Assembly: GCA_030671085.1 (NCBI GenBank)
Contig: DAOVAI010000003.1
Location: forward strand, 1 to 45,805
Source of the DNA: Pseudomonadota bacterium
GTDB lineage: Bacteria > Desulfobacterota > Desulfobulbia > Desulfobulbales > Desulfocapsaceae
DNA length: 45,805 nucleotides
Reading direction: 5' to 3'
The position numbers and the translations under genes were made by a program. The first letter of the stretch is position 1. Every line of letters starts with the position of its first letter. Under the pieces are notes generated by a model. That model did no database searches and was not told where the DNA came from. It was given only the letters and a program-made list of their open reading frames with translations. Positions 1 to 10,334 of this stretch are shown one piece after another.

Positions 1-579
1 AATGCAGAAGAAATAATTCTAGCATCCGCTTCACCTCGGCGGCGTGCCTATTTTGAAGATCTTGGTCTTTCCTTTCGTGTGTTGCCGGCCAATATTGAGG
101 AGAAAATTTATCCAGGTGAATCATCGCTTGCCTATATACAGCGACTGGCAAAGGAAAAGGCCAGGGCTGTAGGGCAAGATAATGCTGAGGCCTGGGTTGT
201 TGCAGCCGATACTGTAGTCTGTTGTGAAGGCATGGTCTTGGAAAAGCCTGAGGACAAGCGCAGGGCACTGGCAATGCTTATGCGACTATCCGGATCCGAC
301 CATTTGGTACAGACTGCGCTTTGTCTGCTCAATAAAAGCCTGTCTGTCTGCGAGGTCTGTACGGTAACAACCTGTGTCTCTTTTTGGGATTTCAGCGAGG
401 AGACGGCATGGGCCTATGTGCAAAGCGGAGAGCCACTTGATAAGGCAGGAAGTTATGGTATCCAGGGAAAGGGCGCTTTTCTTGTGCGGAAGATCCAGGG
501 GTCCTATTCAAATGTCGTTGGATTGCCTCTCTGTGAGTTCCTGGAAATGCTGACTCGTCATGAACTGATCACTTCCTGA
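1..579 (+). CDS. maf: Maf family nucleotide pyrophosphatase, 5'-truncated by window edge
   Basis: Frame 1 is open from base 1 (NAEEIILASASPRRRAYFEDLGLSFRVLPANIEE...); Maf signature ASASPRR and AADTVV...LEKP. Confidence 0.93.
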   Translation, partial: NAEEIILASASPRRRAYFEDLGLSFRVLPANIEEKIYPGESSLAYIQRLAKEKARAVGQDNAEAWVVAADTVVCCEGMVLEKPEDKRRALAMLMRLSGSDHLVQTALCLLNKSLSVCEVCTVTTCVSFWDFSEETAWAYVQSGEPLDKAGSYGIQGKGAFLVRKIQGSYSNVVGLPLCEFLEMLTRHELITS

Positions 580-737
580 AAGAACCCCCTTCCTTTTTTA
601 TAGCTCCTGTGCAGGGCTGTTTGCACCTGATTTTGAGGTGGCTTTCTTGACTTTTGTGGTGATTGAGGGTAGCTAAATAACATAGGGAAAAATTTCATGT
701 TTTCATTCTCTTCTCCAGCTTGAAGAAGGCAGAGAGT

Positions 738-3700
738 ATGAATATTATTATCAAATTCCCTCCTCCTGTGAATGGACAAGTACTATCACTATGTGATAAT
801 TTGGTGTGTTTTATGACAAATGGCGAAAGGCAACGGGAAAGTCTGGAAACCTTGAAGTTGATGAACGCAGCGGCTACCGCCCTCCGTCTTTATCCTGAGC
901 AGTCTGTCAAGGTAACAGGTGCCGCTGAAAAGGGTTATCAGGGAATAAAGGCTTTTTTGCGAAAACACGAGTTGTTACGTTTTTCTCTGCAGGATGGATC
1001 TCACATGTTGTGTGGAGAGCCTGTTGACAAACGAACAGAGGAGCATCTTCAGCTTTTGACATTGAGTGAGCAGTTACGAAAAATGGAACTCCCTGAGCTG
1101 GTCCTGAGAAAAGGATTTGATAGAAAAACCTTCAAGGAGATCCTTTCTATCTTCTCTGCAACCCCTGAACAGATACAAAAGGCCGGAGGCAGCAGGAAAT
1201 TTATTGAGCATCTCGGGTTGAGTGAGAACTTTCCGGAGCAGTTTGTCGTTTCCAGGGAGGATGGGGAAGAGAAAAAACGAAAGGAGAAAGTCGAGCGGGT
1301 TTTGCAGGAGTTATCCCAGGGTGGTGTGCGCCGGGAGTATATTCTCTATCTGCTGGGCATGAAAAAAGGAGAAGCGGTAGAGAGAGAGTTGCAGCATATT
1401 TTTCAAACTCCTGAGAAAACCGTTCATGTTATTGCTGCTGCAACCTATTCACTGCTTCAACTCCTGCAGAAGGATCATGTCATTGTCGTTTCTCCTGTTT
1501 TTTCGCTGATGGTGGAGAAGATTGGCTCTTTCCTGGAAGAGAAACAGTATGCAGACATTGCTGCTAAAGCTGCTGCCCTGCTTGGACCTCACCTGGATGA
1601 GGCCTCTGCGCTCATGTTTGTTTGTCAGGAGTTTCCTGCTCCCTTTGGTGAGTTTTTCTATAATGCACAGGTCAAGGTTATCGACAGCGTGATAATGAAA
1701 AACCTGCTCAGCTGGATGCAGGAGCAGCAGGAAAAAGGAGGGGAGGGGAATGAGAAGCTGATCCCGCAGTTGAAGGCGCTCTACCATGGCTATACGCGGC
1801 TCATGGCAACTCCCCGCTGTAAGCAGTTTCAGGCCGTAGAGGCAACGCAGAAAATTTTGGAGAAAACTGAGCAGGGCAGGAGAGGGAAAAGGGTCCACGC
1901 CAGCATCACAGCCCTGGCCAAGGGGGAAATGGAGAGCCTTCGAAATGATGAGGTTCGGCTCAACCTCCCTGCCACCATTGAACAACTTCTGGCCAATGAG
2001 AAAGAATCCCTGGCTGCATCCATTATCCAGAAAATGGTAACCGGCCTGAAGGAGAAGGATAATACACTTCGTCCTTTTCTTGGTCAGTGCATTGGTGGTG
2101 TGGCCGCAAAGCTTGCGGATCTCGCGCGTTGGGGCTGGCTGGAAAAACTTACTCCGGTCTGCCTGGCCTGGATTCGTGAGGCGGATATTGCTGATCGGAG
2201 TTATGAAAGCTATGTCGTTGCCCTGCAGGCGATGATGAGTCATGCCTGGAAAACTGAAAATAATGCATTGGCTGAAGACATTTTGAATGTGTTTTTTCAT
2301 ATTCGTTCAGGAAGTCTGGATAAATCGGAGGCCATACGAACCCTTGTCGGACATGTCCAGGATAAGAATGTTGACCGGGCGGTTTTACAGTCCTATCTGG
2401 AAAGGTGTTTCGTTAAACCCGTTGATGAGATGATCTGCAGGAAGATTTCCATGCAGGGACCTGTTGCTGCCAGGTTTATGCTGGATACCTTGCTCGCCTC
2501 AGAGAGTCGTGGTGAGCGTATCAGATTGCTGAAGATGCTCAGCGGAATGGGAAAACAACTTCCTCCCCTTCTCCTGGAGGGTCTTGCCAAGCCCATGCCG
2601 TGGTTTGGTGTACGGAATTTTATCAGGCTGCTGGCTGAAACAGGATCTGAAAAAGATGCAGAAGCTGTCCTTGAATTTATCGCCCACGAAGATCTGCGCG
2701 TAGGGCAGGAGGCCCTGGACTGCATTGTGAGAATCGGGGGTGCGTCCACCCAACAATACCTTCTTCAGGTTCTTCCCACTGCCAGTGTACATTTTAAGAC
2801 GCATGTGGTGAGAAGTCTGCGGCGGGTGGCTGATGATGATGTTGTGGCCCCACTGGTTGAGCTGCTTGGGGAGTGCCGACTCTATAAAGGTCCTCAGAAA
2901 AAAACGCTGGTTGTAGAAATCTGTAACACACTCGGTGCTGGCGGGTCTGTGAGTGCTCTCACCGCACTTCAGGAGATCATTGACAGTCGAGACAGACAAC
3001 TGGGAAAGGAGAGTGTTGGTGCTGCTGAACAGGCCATAGCCCTGATCCAGGAGAGGAGCAGGATGGAGCAGGTGCAGGATCCGGAAATCCTGGATGATGA
3101 AGAGCAGAGCAGGGAAAGCAGGGGCGCTGTCAGTCACCCTGCTGGAGAATACGAGTGCATTACCTCCTATCCCGAGGAAAAACAGGTGGCTGCCTATCTC
3201 CGGGAGGATGACAAAGAGGCGGCAAAGCGAGTGCTTGTTGAGCTTATCGAAAAAACAGCAGGGCTCAGGCAGTTTGACAGTGCTGAGGCCCTGCGTCTGC
3301 GACTCATTGATATCGATTCCATGGCCTTGTCGGATATTATCAAGGCGGCAGAATGCATAGAAGAGGCCAAGAGCGCCTCCATTGACCAGGACCATATCAT
3401 TATCTGGTCGGATCTCTATGATCTGTTGAGCACTGAAGAGGTCAATACCCTTTATCATGCCCTCCACCACGAAGATTATCCATCTGATACTTCCATTGTG
3501 AAACAGGGCGATACGCAGTGGCGTCTCTTTTTTGTCAATAAGGGAAGGGTGAAACTTTTTTATCAGGAAAAAGAGCATGAGACCTTGGTCAAGACCCTGG
3601 GGCCGGGGCAGATTTTCGGGGGAAGTTCATTCTTTGATGACTCGGTCTGGACCCTCAATGCCACAACCATGGGGGCAGTTGAACTCTCCAGCCTCTCCAT

Positions 3701-4178
3701 GGAGAATATGGAAAAATGGGGGGAGGCGTATCCGGCTCTTGAGCCTAAGCTCCAGGATTTCTGTATGCGTTCTGATCAGGTGAGTGATTTTTTCATCACC
3801 TCCGGGGCTGATCGACGGGAGGCTCAACGTCATGCACTCTCGGGCTCTGTTGCCCTTGTGGTACTGGACGATCAGGGCAAGCCCACTGAAAACACATTGC
3901 GGGGTGAGGGGAGCGACATCTCTACGGGAGGGGTCGCCTTTTACTCCAGAATTTCACAGAGAAAAGATGCTCATATGTTACTGGGTCGTCGTGTCGAGGT
4001 TTCCTTTGCAGGAACAAGGCAGGATGATCTGAAGATCGCTGTTTTAGGCGTTGTAGTAGCTGTCTGTAGGCATCATTCTGCAGATATGGGGCGTTCAGTT
4101 CATATCTGTTTCGATCACCCCCTGGAGCAAGAGACATTGCAGTCCCTTGTTGATCAGGCTGATTTTCTCAGAACCTGA
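738..4178 (+). CDS. Large HEAT-like repeat protein with cyclic-nucleotide-binding-like domain and C-terminal PilZ-like domain
   Basis: ORF track starts at TTG 720; ATG at 738 is more likely. Helical repeats in the middle, cNMP-like region (IVKQGDTQWRLFFVNKGRVKLFY...LGPGQIFGGSSFFDD), then PilZ-like tail (DISTGGVAFYS...GRRVEVSF). Confidence 0.75.
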   Translation: MNIIIKFPPPVNGQVLSLCDNLVCFMTNGERQRESLETLKLMNAAATALRLYPEQSVKVTGAAEKGYQGIKAFLRKHELLRFSLQDGSHMLCGEPVDKRTEEHLQLLTLSEQLRKMELPELVLRKGFDRKTFKEILSIFSATPEQIQKAGGSRKFIEHLGLSENFPEQFVVSREDGEEKKRKEKVERVLQELSQGGVRREYILYLLGMKKGEAVERELQHIFQTPEKTVHVIAAATYSLLQLLQKDHVIVVSPVFSLMVEKIGSFLEEKQYADIAAKAAALLGPHLDEASALMFVCQEFPAPFGEFFYNAQVKVIDSVIMKNLLSWMQEQQEKGGEGNEKLIPQLKALYHGYTRLMATPRCKQFQAVEATQKILEKTEQGRRGKRVHASITALAKGEMESLRNDEVRLNLPATIEQLLANEKESLAASIIQKMVTGLKEKDNTLRPFLGQCIGGVAAKLADLARWGWLEKLTPVCLAWIREADIADRSYESYVVALQAMMSHAWKTENNALAEDILNVFFHIRSGSLDKSEAIRTLVGHVQDKNVDRAVLQSYLERCFVKPVDEMICRKISMQGPVAARFMLDTLLASESRGERIRLLKMLSGMGKQLPPLLLEGLAKPMPWFGVRNFIRLLAETGSEKDAEAVLEFIAHEDLRVGQEALDCIVRIGGASTQQYLLQVLPTASVHFKTHVVRSLRRVADDDVVAPLVELLGECRLYKGPQKKTLVVEICNTLGAGGSVSALTALQEIIDSRDRQLGKESVGAAEQAIALIQERSRMEQVQDPEILDDEEQSRESRGAVSHPAGEYECITSYPEEKQVAAYLREDDKEAAKRVLVELIEKTAGLRQFDSAEALRLRLIDIDSMALSDIIKAAECIEEAKSASIDQDHIIIWSDLYDLLSTEEVNTLYHALHHEDYPSDTSIVKQGDTQWRLFFVNKGRVKLFYQEKEHETLVKTLGPGQIFGGSSFFDDSVWTLNATTMGAVELSSLSMENMEKWGEAYPALEPKLQDFCMRSDQVSDFFITSGADRREAQRHALSGSVALVVLDDQGKPTENTLRGEGSDISTGGVAFYSRISQRKDAHMLLGRRVEVSFAGTRQDDLKIAVLGVVVAVCRHHSADMGRSVHICFDHPLEQETLQSLVDQADFLRT

Positions 4179-4216
4179 TACGCATCAAATACATTTTACC
4201 AGAGACTAAAAAAAAC

Positions 4217-5995
4217 ATGGATCAGAATGAAGCAATAGCGAGTCTCTACCTGCGTAATCTTTCCAATCCGCAAGTTGAAAAGAACTACCTCACTGCTGAT
4301 TGCCCTTTTTGCCGAGACAAAGGGTTCGAAGCCCATGGACGGTTTGTCGTCTTTCTCAAGAAAGACGGTTTTTTTCATGGCTATTTCCGTTGCCTGAATC
4401 GTTGTGTCCCCGGTGGATTTCCCCTCTGGTTTGCCAAGTTGTCAGGGCTGGATCCGGCGCAGGTGCCTGGGTATGATCCAGACCGGGAGCCCTTACTGAA
4501 AAAGACCGATTATCCCGTCACAAATCTGAACCAGGAAATAAAGTCCTACCAGGAGAGCCTGACCAGCGGCCTGCTGGCTCGGTTCCAGGAAGCCGGAGTG
4601 GGAGAAGATCTCCTGGCTGAACAGCTTGTCGGATTTAATGGTCGTTATCTGGTCTATCCCTATATTCAGGAGGATGGCAACTCTTATGCAGCCCGATGTG
4701 TTTTTCCGGGACGGAAGGAGGATTTTTTCTGGCACGGCGATGAACAGCTTTTTGGAGAGAGGTCTCGGATTTTCAATGTCCAGGATATCGGATATTGCGA
4801 AAATGGAAGCCTGTTCCTCTGTGAGGGAGAAGACAACCTTCTCGTTCTGAAACAACTGGGTTTTCCAGGTGTTGCCGTGCCGAATTGCCAGAATCTGGAA
4901 AATATTAATCCTGAGCAGTTTGCCTTTATCAAGACCCTTTTTCTTGTCACTGAAAACAGTGGCGAGTCCGAGGTCAGTATGCGCAAGGTTGCCTCGCGCA
5001 TCGGCTACAAGGTCCGTCCTTTCAGGTGGCCTGTAGGACTGCCGAAAAATTATTCACTTTGGCAGTTGGCAAAGGACAAGGGTAAGAATTTTCGTGTTGC
5101 TGTTTCATCCATGATCAAGGCCTCCAAGGCCTTTTCCCCCTTTGCCACCCCTGCAAGAGAACATGATCATTTTTTTGAGCAGCTTTCCATGGAAGCAGGG
5201 ACGTCCTATGCGGCCCTTAAAACAGGGTTTCCTCTGATGGATAAAGCCTTGGACGGTGTTCATGGAATTAACATAATTGGTGGTGCTCCTAAATCAGGAA
5301 AGTCTACTTTCCTGATTCAGGTGGCAACAGAGATGGCCCTGCGGAAAATCCCGGTACTCTATTATGATTTTGAAAATGGCAGGCAGAAGATCTATCAGCG
5401 TACCCTTTGCCGTCTCAGTAAATTGTCAACAGAGGCAATACTGAAAGAGGAGCTGGGGGAAGAAGAAAAGCAATACAGGGATGCCTGCGGACGGTTTAAA
5501 GAGATGCTCACCTTTTTCCGGGTGATCACTGACAGGCAGGTGACGCCTGAAATCATGCGCAGGCATATCGATTTTATTCGTCATGAGACCAACTGTGACT
5601 ATACCGTTGTTGTGATAGACAGCCTGCATAAGTTACCCTTTAAGGATTTTTCCGAGCGCAGGACAGGGATTGATGCCTGGCTCAGGGAGATGGAATCCAT
5701 CCGTGATGAACTGAACGTCTCTTTTCTTGTCATTTCAGAGCTTTCTCGAGGGGTTGGCGGCAGCTATGAGGAGACTCCGCATCTGGGGGTCTTTAAAGCT
5801 TCGGGAGATATTGAATACAGTGCTGACAATGCCATGGTGCTTTTTCCCGACTGGGACCCCTTGGCTTCTTCTTCCATGCAGAGAAGGAAAAACAAACTCT
5901 GGCTGGTAGCCAGTCGTGAGCACAGTCCCGGCTTGGTTGCAGACTATGAGGTGGATTATCCGTACTGGGGTTTTGTGGAACGGGAAACAGAGTGA
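4217..5995 (+). CDS. Twinkle/T7 gp4-like primase-helicase: Zn-finger, Toprim-like region, RecA/DnaB-like ATPase
   Basis: CPFC...CLNRC zinc-finger-like; LFLCEGEDNLLVLKQLG Toprim-like; Walker A GGAPKSGKST; Walker B-like YTVVVIDSLHKLP. Confidence 0.75.
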   Translation: MDQNEAIASLYLRNLSNPQVEKNYLTADCPFCRDKGFEAHGRFVVFLKKDGFFHGYFRCLNRCVPGGFPLWFAKLSGLDPAQVPGYDPDREPLLKKTDYPVTNLNQEIKSYQESLTSGLLARFQEAGVGEDLLAEQLVGFNGRYLVYPYIQEDGNSYAARCVFPGRKEDFFWHGDEQLFGERSRIFNVQDIGYCENGSLFLCEGEDNLLVLKQLGFPGVAVPNCQNLENINPEQFAFIKTLFLVTENSGESEVSMRKVASRIGYKVRPFRWPVGLPKNYSLWQLAKDKGKNFRVAVSSMIKASKAFSPFATPAREHDHFFEQLSMEAGTSYAALKTGFPLMDKALDGVHGINIIGGAPKSGKSTFLIQVATEMALRKIPVLYYDFENGRQKIYQRTLCRLSKLSTEAILKEELGEEEKQYRDACGRFKEMLTFFRVITDRQVTPEIMRRHIDFIRHETNCDYTVVVIDSLHKLPFKDFSERRTGIDAWLREMESIRDELNVSFLVISELSRGVGGSYEETPHLGVFKASGDIEYSADNAMVLFPDWDPLASSSMQRRKNKLWLVASREHSPGLVADYEVDYPYWGFVERETE

Positions 5996-6103
5996 GAAAA
6001 GGTATGCTTTGTCAAAGAAAAGGAGCAGTCATTGCGGCAACGCCCCTTTTTTTGTGAAAATTATAGGTTGGATATCCTGAGTTAAGAAAGAGTCTGGCTG
6101 TAT

Positions 6104-7429
6104 TTAACTCATCTTGTCAAGTTCCTTTTGCCACAGAGCAAGTGCGGCAAGGGATATTTCCTTTCGCTTTTCTCCACGTAGTTTTTTGGGAACTTTTTTT
6201 TCCCAGGCAGGGAAGAGGCCGAAGTTGACATTGGAGGGTTGGAAACAGGCTGGATCTGTCTTGGTGAGATGGGTGATCAGGGCACCAAGAGCGGTTTCCG
6301 GTGGTGGTACGACCACTGCTTTTCCCTGAATGCTGCGGGCAGCATTTAATCCTGCCAGAAGTCCCATGGCAGTAGATTCCACATACCCTTCCACACCTGA
6401 AAGCTGGCCGGCCAGGTAGATTGCGGGAGCTTTTTTCAGTTGCAGGCTCGGCTCCAGCAGTTCTGGGGCGCAGATAAAGGTATTTCGGTGAATGGAGCCG
6501 AGGCGGACAAAGTCCACGTGCTCCATGCCCGGAATCATCCTGAAAATTCGTTTCTGTTCCGGGTAGGTGAGCTTGGTCTGAAAGCCCACCAGGTTCAGGA
6601 ATGTTCCCTCCTTGTTTTCCTTCCTCAATTGAACCGCTGCATAGGGGTCTTGCCCGGTACGGGGATTTCGCAATCCCACAGGTTTCATCGGCCCGTAGCG
6701 CAGGGTATCGTCTCCCCGGGCAAGCATTACTTCTATGGGCAGGCAGCCTTCAAAATATTTTTCATCCTCAAAGGATTTCAGGGGAACGGTTTTTGCCTCA
6801 GCAAGAGCATGGATAAAGGCCAGATACTGTTCCTTATCCATGGGACAGTTCAGGTAATCACCAGGGCCGTCCTCCCAGCGCGATTTGGAATAGATGATCT
6901 CCATGTCCAGCGATTCTTTAGAGACGATGGGCGCAATGGCATCGTAAAAGGCCAGACGTTCACGACCGGTGATTTCCGCTAAAGTGTCGGCCATGGCCTC
7001 CGAGGTGAGGGGGCCGGTGGCCAGAATGATAGGGACGTCTGATTTGGCGTCCAGTTCTTTCTGTTCTTCGTGAATCACTTCTATGAGTGGGTGATTTTCG
7101 ATCACCTCTGTGACTTTGGCTGCAAATTGTTCCCGGTCAACGGCCAGTGCCTGACCGGCAGGGACCGCAGTTTCGTCGGCAATCTTGATGAGAAGAGAGC
7201 CCAGGCGACGCATCTCTTCCTTGAGCAGTCCAACAGCTGAGGTGACAGCATTCGAGCGCAGGGAGTTGCTGCAGACCAGCTCGGCCAGGAGGGGTAACTC
7301 ATGGGCCGGGCTGAATTTTTGAGGTTTCATCTCATAGAGGCGTACTGAACATCCCTGCTGTACGGCCTGCCATGCAGCCTCACAGCCTGCCAGGCCGCCG
7401 CCGATAATATGAACTATTTGTGTTGTCAT
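6104..7429 (-). CDS. trmFO: Methylenetetrahydrofolate-tRNA-(uracil-5-)-methyltransferase
   Basis: N-terminal [16 protein letters not shown] and [30 protein letters not shown] motif characteristic of TrmFO. Confidence 0.95.
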   Translation of the reverse strand: MTTQIVHIIGGGLAGCEAAWQAVQQGCSVRLYEMKPQKFSPAHELPLLAELVCSNSLRSNAVTSAVGLLKEEMRRLGSLLIKIADETAVPAGQALAVDREQFAAKVTEVIENHPLIEVIHEEQKELDAKSDVPIILATGPLTSEAMADTLAEITGRERLAFYDAIAPIVSKESLDMEIIYSKSRWEDGPGDYLNCPMDKEQYLAFIHALAEAKTVPLKSFEDEKYFEGCLPIEVMLARGDDTLRYGPMKPVGLRNPRTGQDPYAAVQLRKENKEGTFLNLVGFQTKLTYPEQKRIFRMIPGMEHVDFVRLGSIHRNTFICAPELLEPSLQLKKAPAIYLAGQLSGVEGYVESTAMGLLAGLNAARSIQGKAVVVPPPETALGALITHLTKTDPACFQPSNVNFGLFPAWEKKVPKKLRGEKRKEISLAALALWQKELDKMS

Positions 7430-7633
7430 AGTGTAATTTGGGTTGATTAGGGGTTTCGTAACTTAGAAAGAGTTTTCTGCGTTATTTCTGCCCGAAAATT
7501 ATTCCGTCAAGGTACTTATCCTGACTATTTTGAGTTTTCGTTTGTCGGGGTCAGGCTGTAGACTGTCAGGGGAGCTGTTCAAGGTGATTGGCTGTTTAAC
7601 CTGATAGACTAACGGCCTGATCAACCTGAACTG

Positions 7634-8182
7634 TTACGGCTTTACAATGGAGACAGGAAGTTTACGTCGTCCCCATTGCAGCGCCTCTGCGTGGGAGTCA
7701 AAGTAGAGATCAATCCTGTTTGGGCCTTTGATGGCCCCTCCTCTATCCTCGACCACTCCCCAGCCATAGCCGGGGATATACATTCTGGTACCAAATGAAT
7801 AGTACTTGGTGTCTGCAGCAATGGTGCCGTCTTTGGGGAGGAAATACCAGGGAAAAAAGATCAAGCGACCTGGGATTTTCCATGGCTGCTGTATGGAATT
7901 CACTGAAAAGAAACCTTCCTGGGGCTCTCTTGGGTAAGAGCCGCTGGCGGTTTGACCGGTGTAATCGCGTCCTGCTCCTTTGCCTGCACTCACATACCGA
8001 TTCCAGAAATCCAGTTTCAGGTAGGCCCAGCTGCCCCGCTCCCAGCTGCAGCACTTGGAACAGCCGCAGTAGGCAGTGGTCTCCATCATCCGGCTGACAG
8101 GTTTTTTGGTACAGCCGCCCAGGAAGAGGAAGAGGAAGATGAGAATACAGCAGAGTGTTTTTTTCTTCATTCGTAATGTCAT
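7634..8182 (-). CDS. 3D (Asp-Asp-Asp) domain lipoprotein
   Basis: Lipobox-like FLFLGGCTKK; TTAYCGCSKCC and YIPGYGWGVVEDRGGAIKGPNRIDLYFDSHAEALQWGRR typical of 3D domains. Confidence 0.8.
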   Translation of the reverse strand: MTLRMKKKTLCCILIFLFLFLGGCTKKPVSRMMETTAYCGCSKCCSWERGSWAYLKLDFWNRYVSAGKGAGRDYTGQTASGSYPREPQEGFFSVNSIQQPWKIPGRLIFFPWYFLPKDGTIAADTKYYSFGTRMYIPGYGWGVVEDRGGAIKGPNRIDLYFDSHAEALQWGRRKLPVSIVKP

Positions 8183-8224
8183 AATCCCATGATGGACATC
8201 TTTTAAAATGGCTCCCGGCCTTTC

Positions 8225-10114
8225 TCAGGTACGATGAAACCATTTTTTGATATCAGTGTCAGAAAAAACCTTCAGTACCGGCCTGCCATGGGGGCAGTGA
8301 GAGAAGAGGTCCGCCCTGGCCATTTTATCAAGGAGCGCCTCAATCTCTTCCGGTGCCAAGGCATCTCCTGCCTTGACTGCGGCCTTGCAGGCCATGGAAG
8401 CAAGGACGTCTTCCAGCATGGACCCTCTTCTGCTGCCTGTATTAGAGCTGCCGAACTGTTCCAGGATGTCGAGAAAGAGTTCGACTGGAGAGCTGTGCCC
8501 GCCAAGGGCTGGAACTGCCGAGATGACATAGGAACTGCCCCCGAATTCCCGTATGGTAAAGCCCATTTTATCTATTTCATCGCCATACTGCTCAACTTTT
8601 TGGATATCGGCAACTGAGAGTTCCACGGTCTCAGGGAAGAGCAGGGTTTGGCGGGCAATAGCATTACGCAGGAATTGCTGTTTCAGCTCTTCAAAGAGTA
8701 AGCGTTCGTGGGCGGCATGCTGGTCTATTACAAGCAGATCATCCCCGGACTGACAAAAGATATAGAGATTGGCAAATTGACCGATGACCTGGAGCCCATG
8801 TCTCTTGTTCTCGGGACCATTAAAAACAGGTTGCGGTCTGCTTGGCTCTTTTGCAGCTTCTGCCCTGGTCACAGGTGGTGGTTCTGCGGTGACCAGAGGT
8901 GCGGGTTGTGAAAAAACAGGTGATGACAGGCTTGTCTCCTGTTGCTGATTTCTTTCGCCCGGTGGTGGCGGGTAAGGGGCCACCTCTTCACCCTTTGCAT
9001 GGGGTGATGAAATCTCATGGGAAAGCCTGTCTTCCCTTGACCTGGGGAGCTGTTTGTCCGTTTCAGGAACACCATGGCCGACAGGAACAGAGCTGGGAAA
9101 GAAGGAATTTTTCAGGGTTTGCTGGTATCCGTGGATGGCCTGCTGGATGGCCTGAACAATGAGCTGATGGATGTCACGGCTGCGTCGGAAACGGACTTCC
9201 TGCTTGGTGGGGTGCACATTGACATCCACCTCAGCAGGACTCAACCGCAGATGGACGAGGCCTGCGGGATTCTTCCCCTTCATCAGGAAACCGCGCAGCC
9301 CCTCAGCCACCCCATGGGTCAGCATTCGGTCTTTCACAGAACGGCCATTGACCAGGATCCTGATGCGTGCTGATCCCTGGATGGACTGCTCAGGCGGCAC
9401 CAGGTAACCACTGATTTGAGGAAGGGATTCACCAGGTTCAGAGTGCTTGACCTCTATGAAATCACCCGGGTAGTGCATGATGGCAGCCAAACGGTGGGCC
9501 AGGCTGTGACCAGAATCCAGGTGCAGCGTTTCTCTGCCGTCAATACGCAGGATAAAAGTGACCTCAGCTGCGGCCAGGCCATAACTTTTGACCACCTCGT
9601 CGATGTGTCCCAGCTCCGTACGATGGGTGCGAAGAAATTTCCTGCGTGCAGGTGTGTTGCCAAAGAGGTTACGGATCTCCATGATGGTGCCGCGGGAGCA
9701 GCCTGTCTCATGGATTTTTGTGAGTTTACCATAGTTGAGGATGGCCGTTGTGCCAAGTTCAGCAGATTGCTGCCTGGAGGTGATGGTCATCCGTGAAACC
9801 GAGGCGATGGAGGGAATGGCCTCGCCGCGAAATCCCAGGGAGTTGATTGCCTCCAGATCCTGATCTGCGGAGATTTTTGAAGTCCCGTGCCGCTCCAGAC
9901 AGAGGAGGACATCATCCTCATCCATGCCCTCGCCATTGTCGATGACCCGGATCAGCCTGGTGCCTCCCCCTTCAATCTCGATCTCTATTCTGTCGGCACC
10001 GGCGTCCAGGCTGTTTTCAATAAGCTCTTTGACTACAGATGCAGGGCGTTCCACCACTTCTCCTGCGGCAATACGATTGGCAAGTTGTTCGGGGAGTACA
10101 CGGATTTTGGACAT
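8225..10114 (-). CDS. mutL: DNA mismatch repair protein MutL
   Basis: IRVLPEQLANRIAAGEVVERPASVVKELIENSLDAGA; GFRGEAIPSIASVSR; C-terminal MutL dimerisation domain (IGQFANLYIFCQ...DQHAAHERLLFE). Confidence 0.97.
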   Translation of the reverse strand: MSKIRVLPEQLANRIAAGEVVERPASVVKELIENSLDAGADRIEIEIEGGGTRLIRVIDNGEGMDEDDVLLCLERHGTSKISADQDLEAINSLGFRGEAIPSIASVSRMTITSRQQSAELGTTAILNYGKLTKIHETGCSRGTIMEIRNLFGNTPARRKFLRTHRTELGHIDEVVKSYGLAAAEVTFILRIDGRETLHLDSGHSLAHRLAAIMHYPGDFIEVKHSEPGESLPQISGYLVPPEQSIQGSARIRILVNGRSVKDRMLTHGVAEGLRGFLMKGKNPAGLVHLRLSPAEVDVNVHPTKQEVRFRRSRDIHQLIVQAIQQAIHGYQQTLKNSFFPSSVPVGHGVPETDKQLPRSREDRLSHEISSPHAKGEEVAPYPPPPGERNQQQETSLSSPVFSQPAPLVTAEPPPVTRAEAAKEPSRPQPVFNGPENKRHGLQVIGQFANLYIFCQSGDDLLVIDQHAAHERLLFEELKQQFLRNAIARQTLLFPETVELSVADIQKVEQYGDEIDKMGFTIREFGGSSYVISAVPALGGHSSPVELFLDILEQFGSSNTGSRRGSMLEDVLASMACKAAVKAGDALAPEEIEALLDKMARADLFSHCPHGRPVLKVFSDTDIKKWFHRT

Positions 10115-10334
10115 GAGCTGAGCTGTTGAATGGAGTTACACCCCTTATTGGGGGATTAAATAGAGTCTGGATTGTAAAAAATCCAGTTTACCTGGGTCAA
10201 GGCTTCATGGTAAGATATATTACTTTGGTAGCACATTTCTAAACGAACACTAACTATACCAGCTTTTATACGCTTCGCTTAGTTTTTTTGCAATTGTTCA
10301 GCGGCAATTGTTTTCTTGTCTGAAAGGAAAAAGA

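Noticed and set aside
1449-2300. Long antisense ORF (283 aa) within the HEAT/cNMP/PilZ gene
   Set aside because: Antisense shadow of a well-supported CDS; low-complexity, no recognisable motifs.
6018-6054. Possible terminator between the primase-helicase gene and trmFO (AAAAGGAGC...GCCCCTTTTTTT)
   Set aside because: Stem has a mismatch and a 15-nt loop; too weak to list as a feature.
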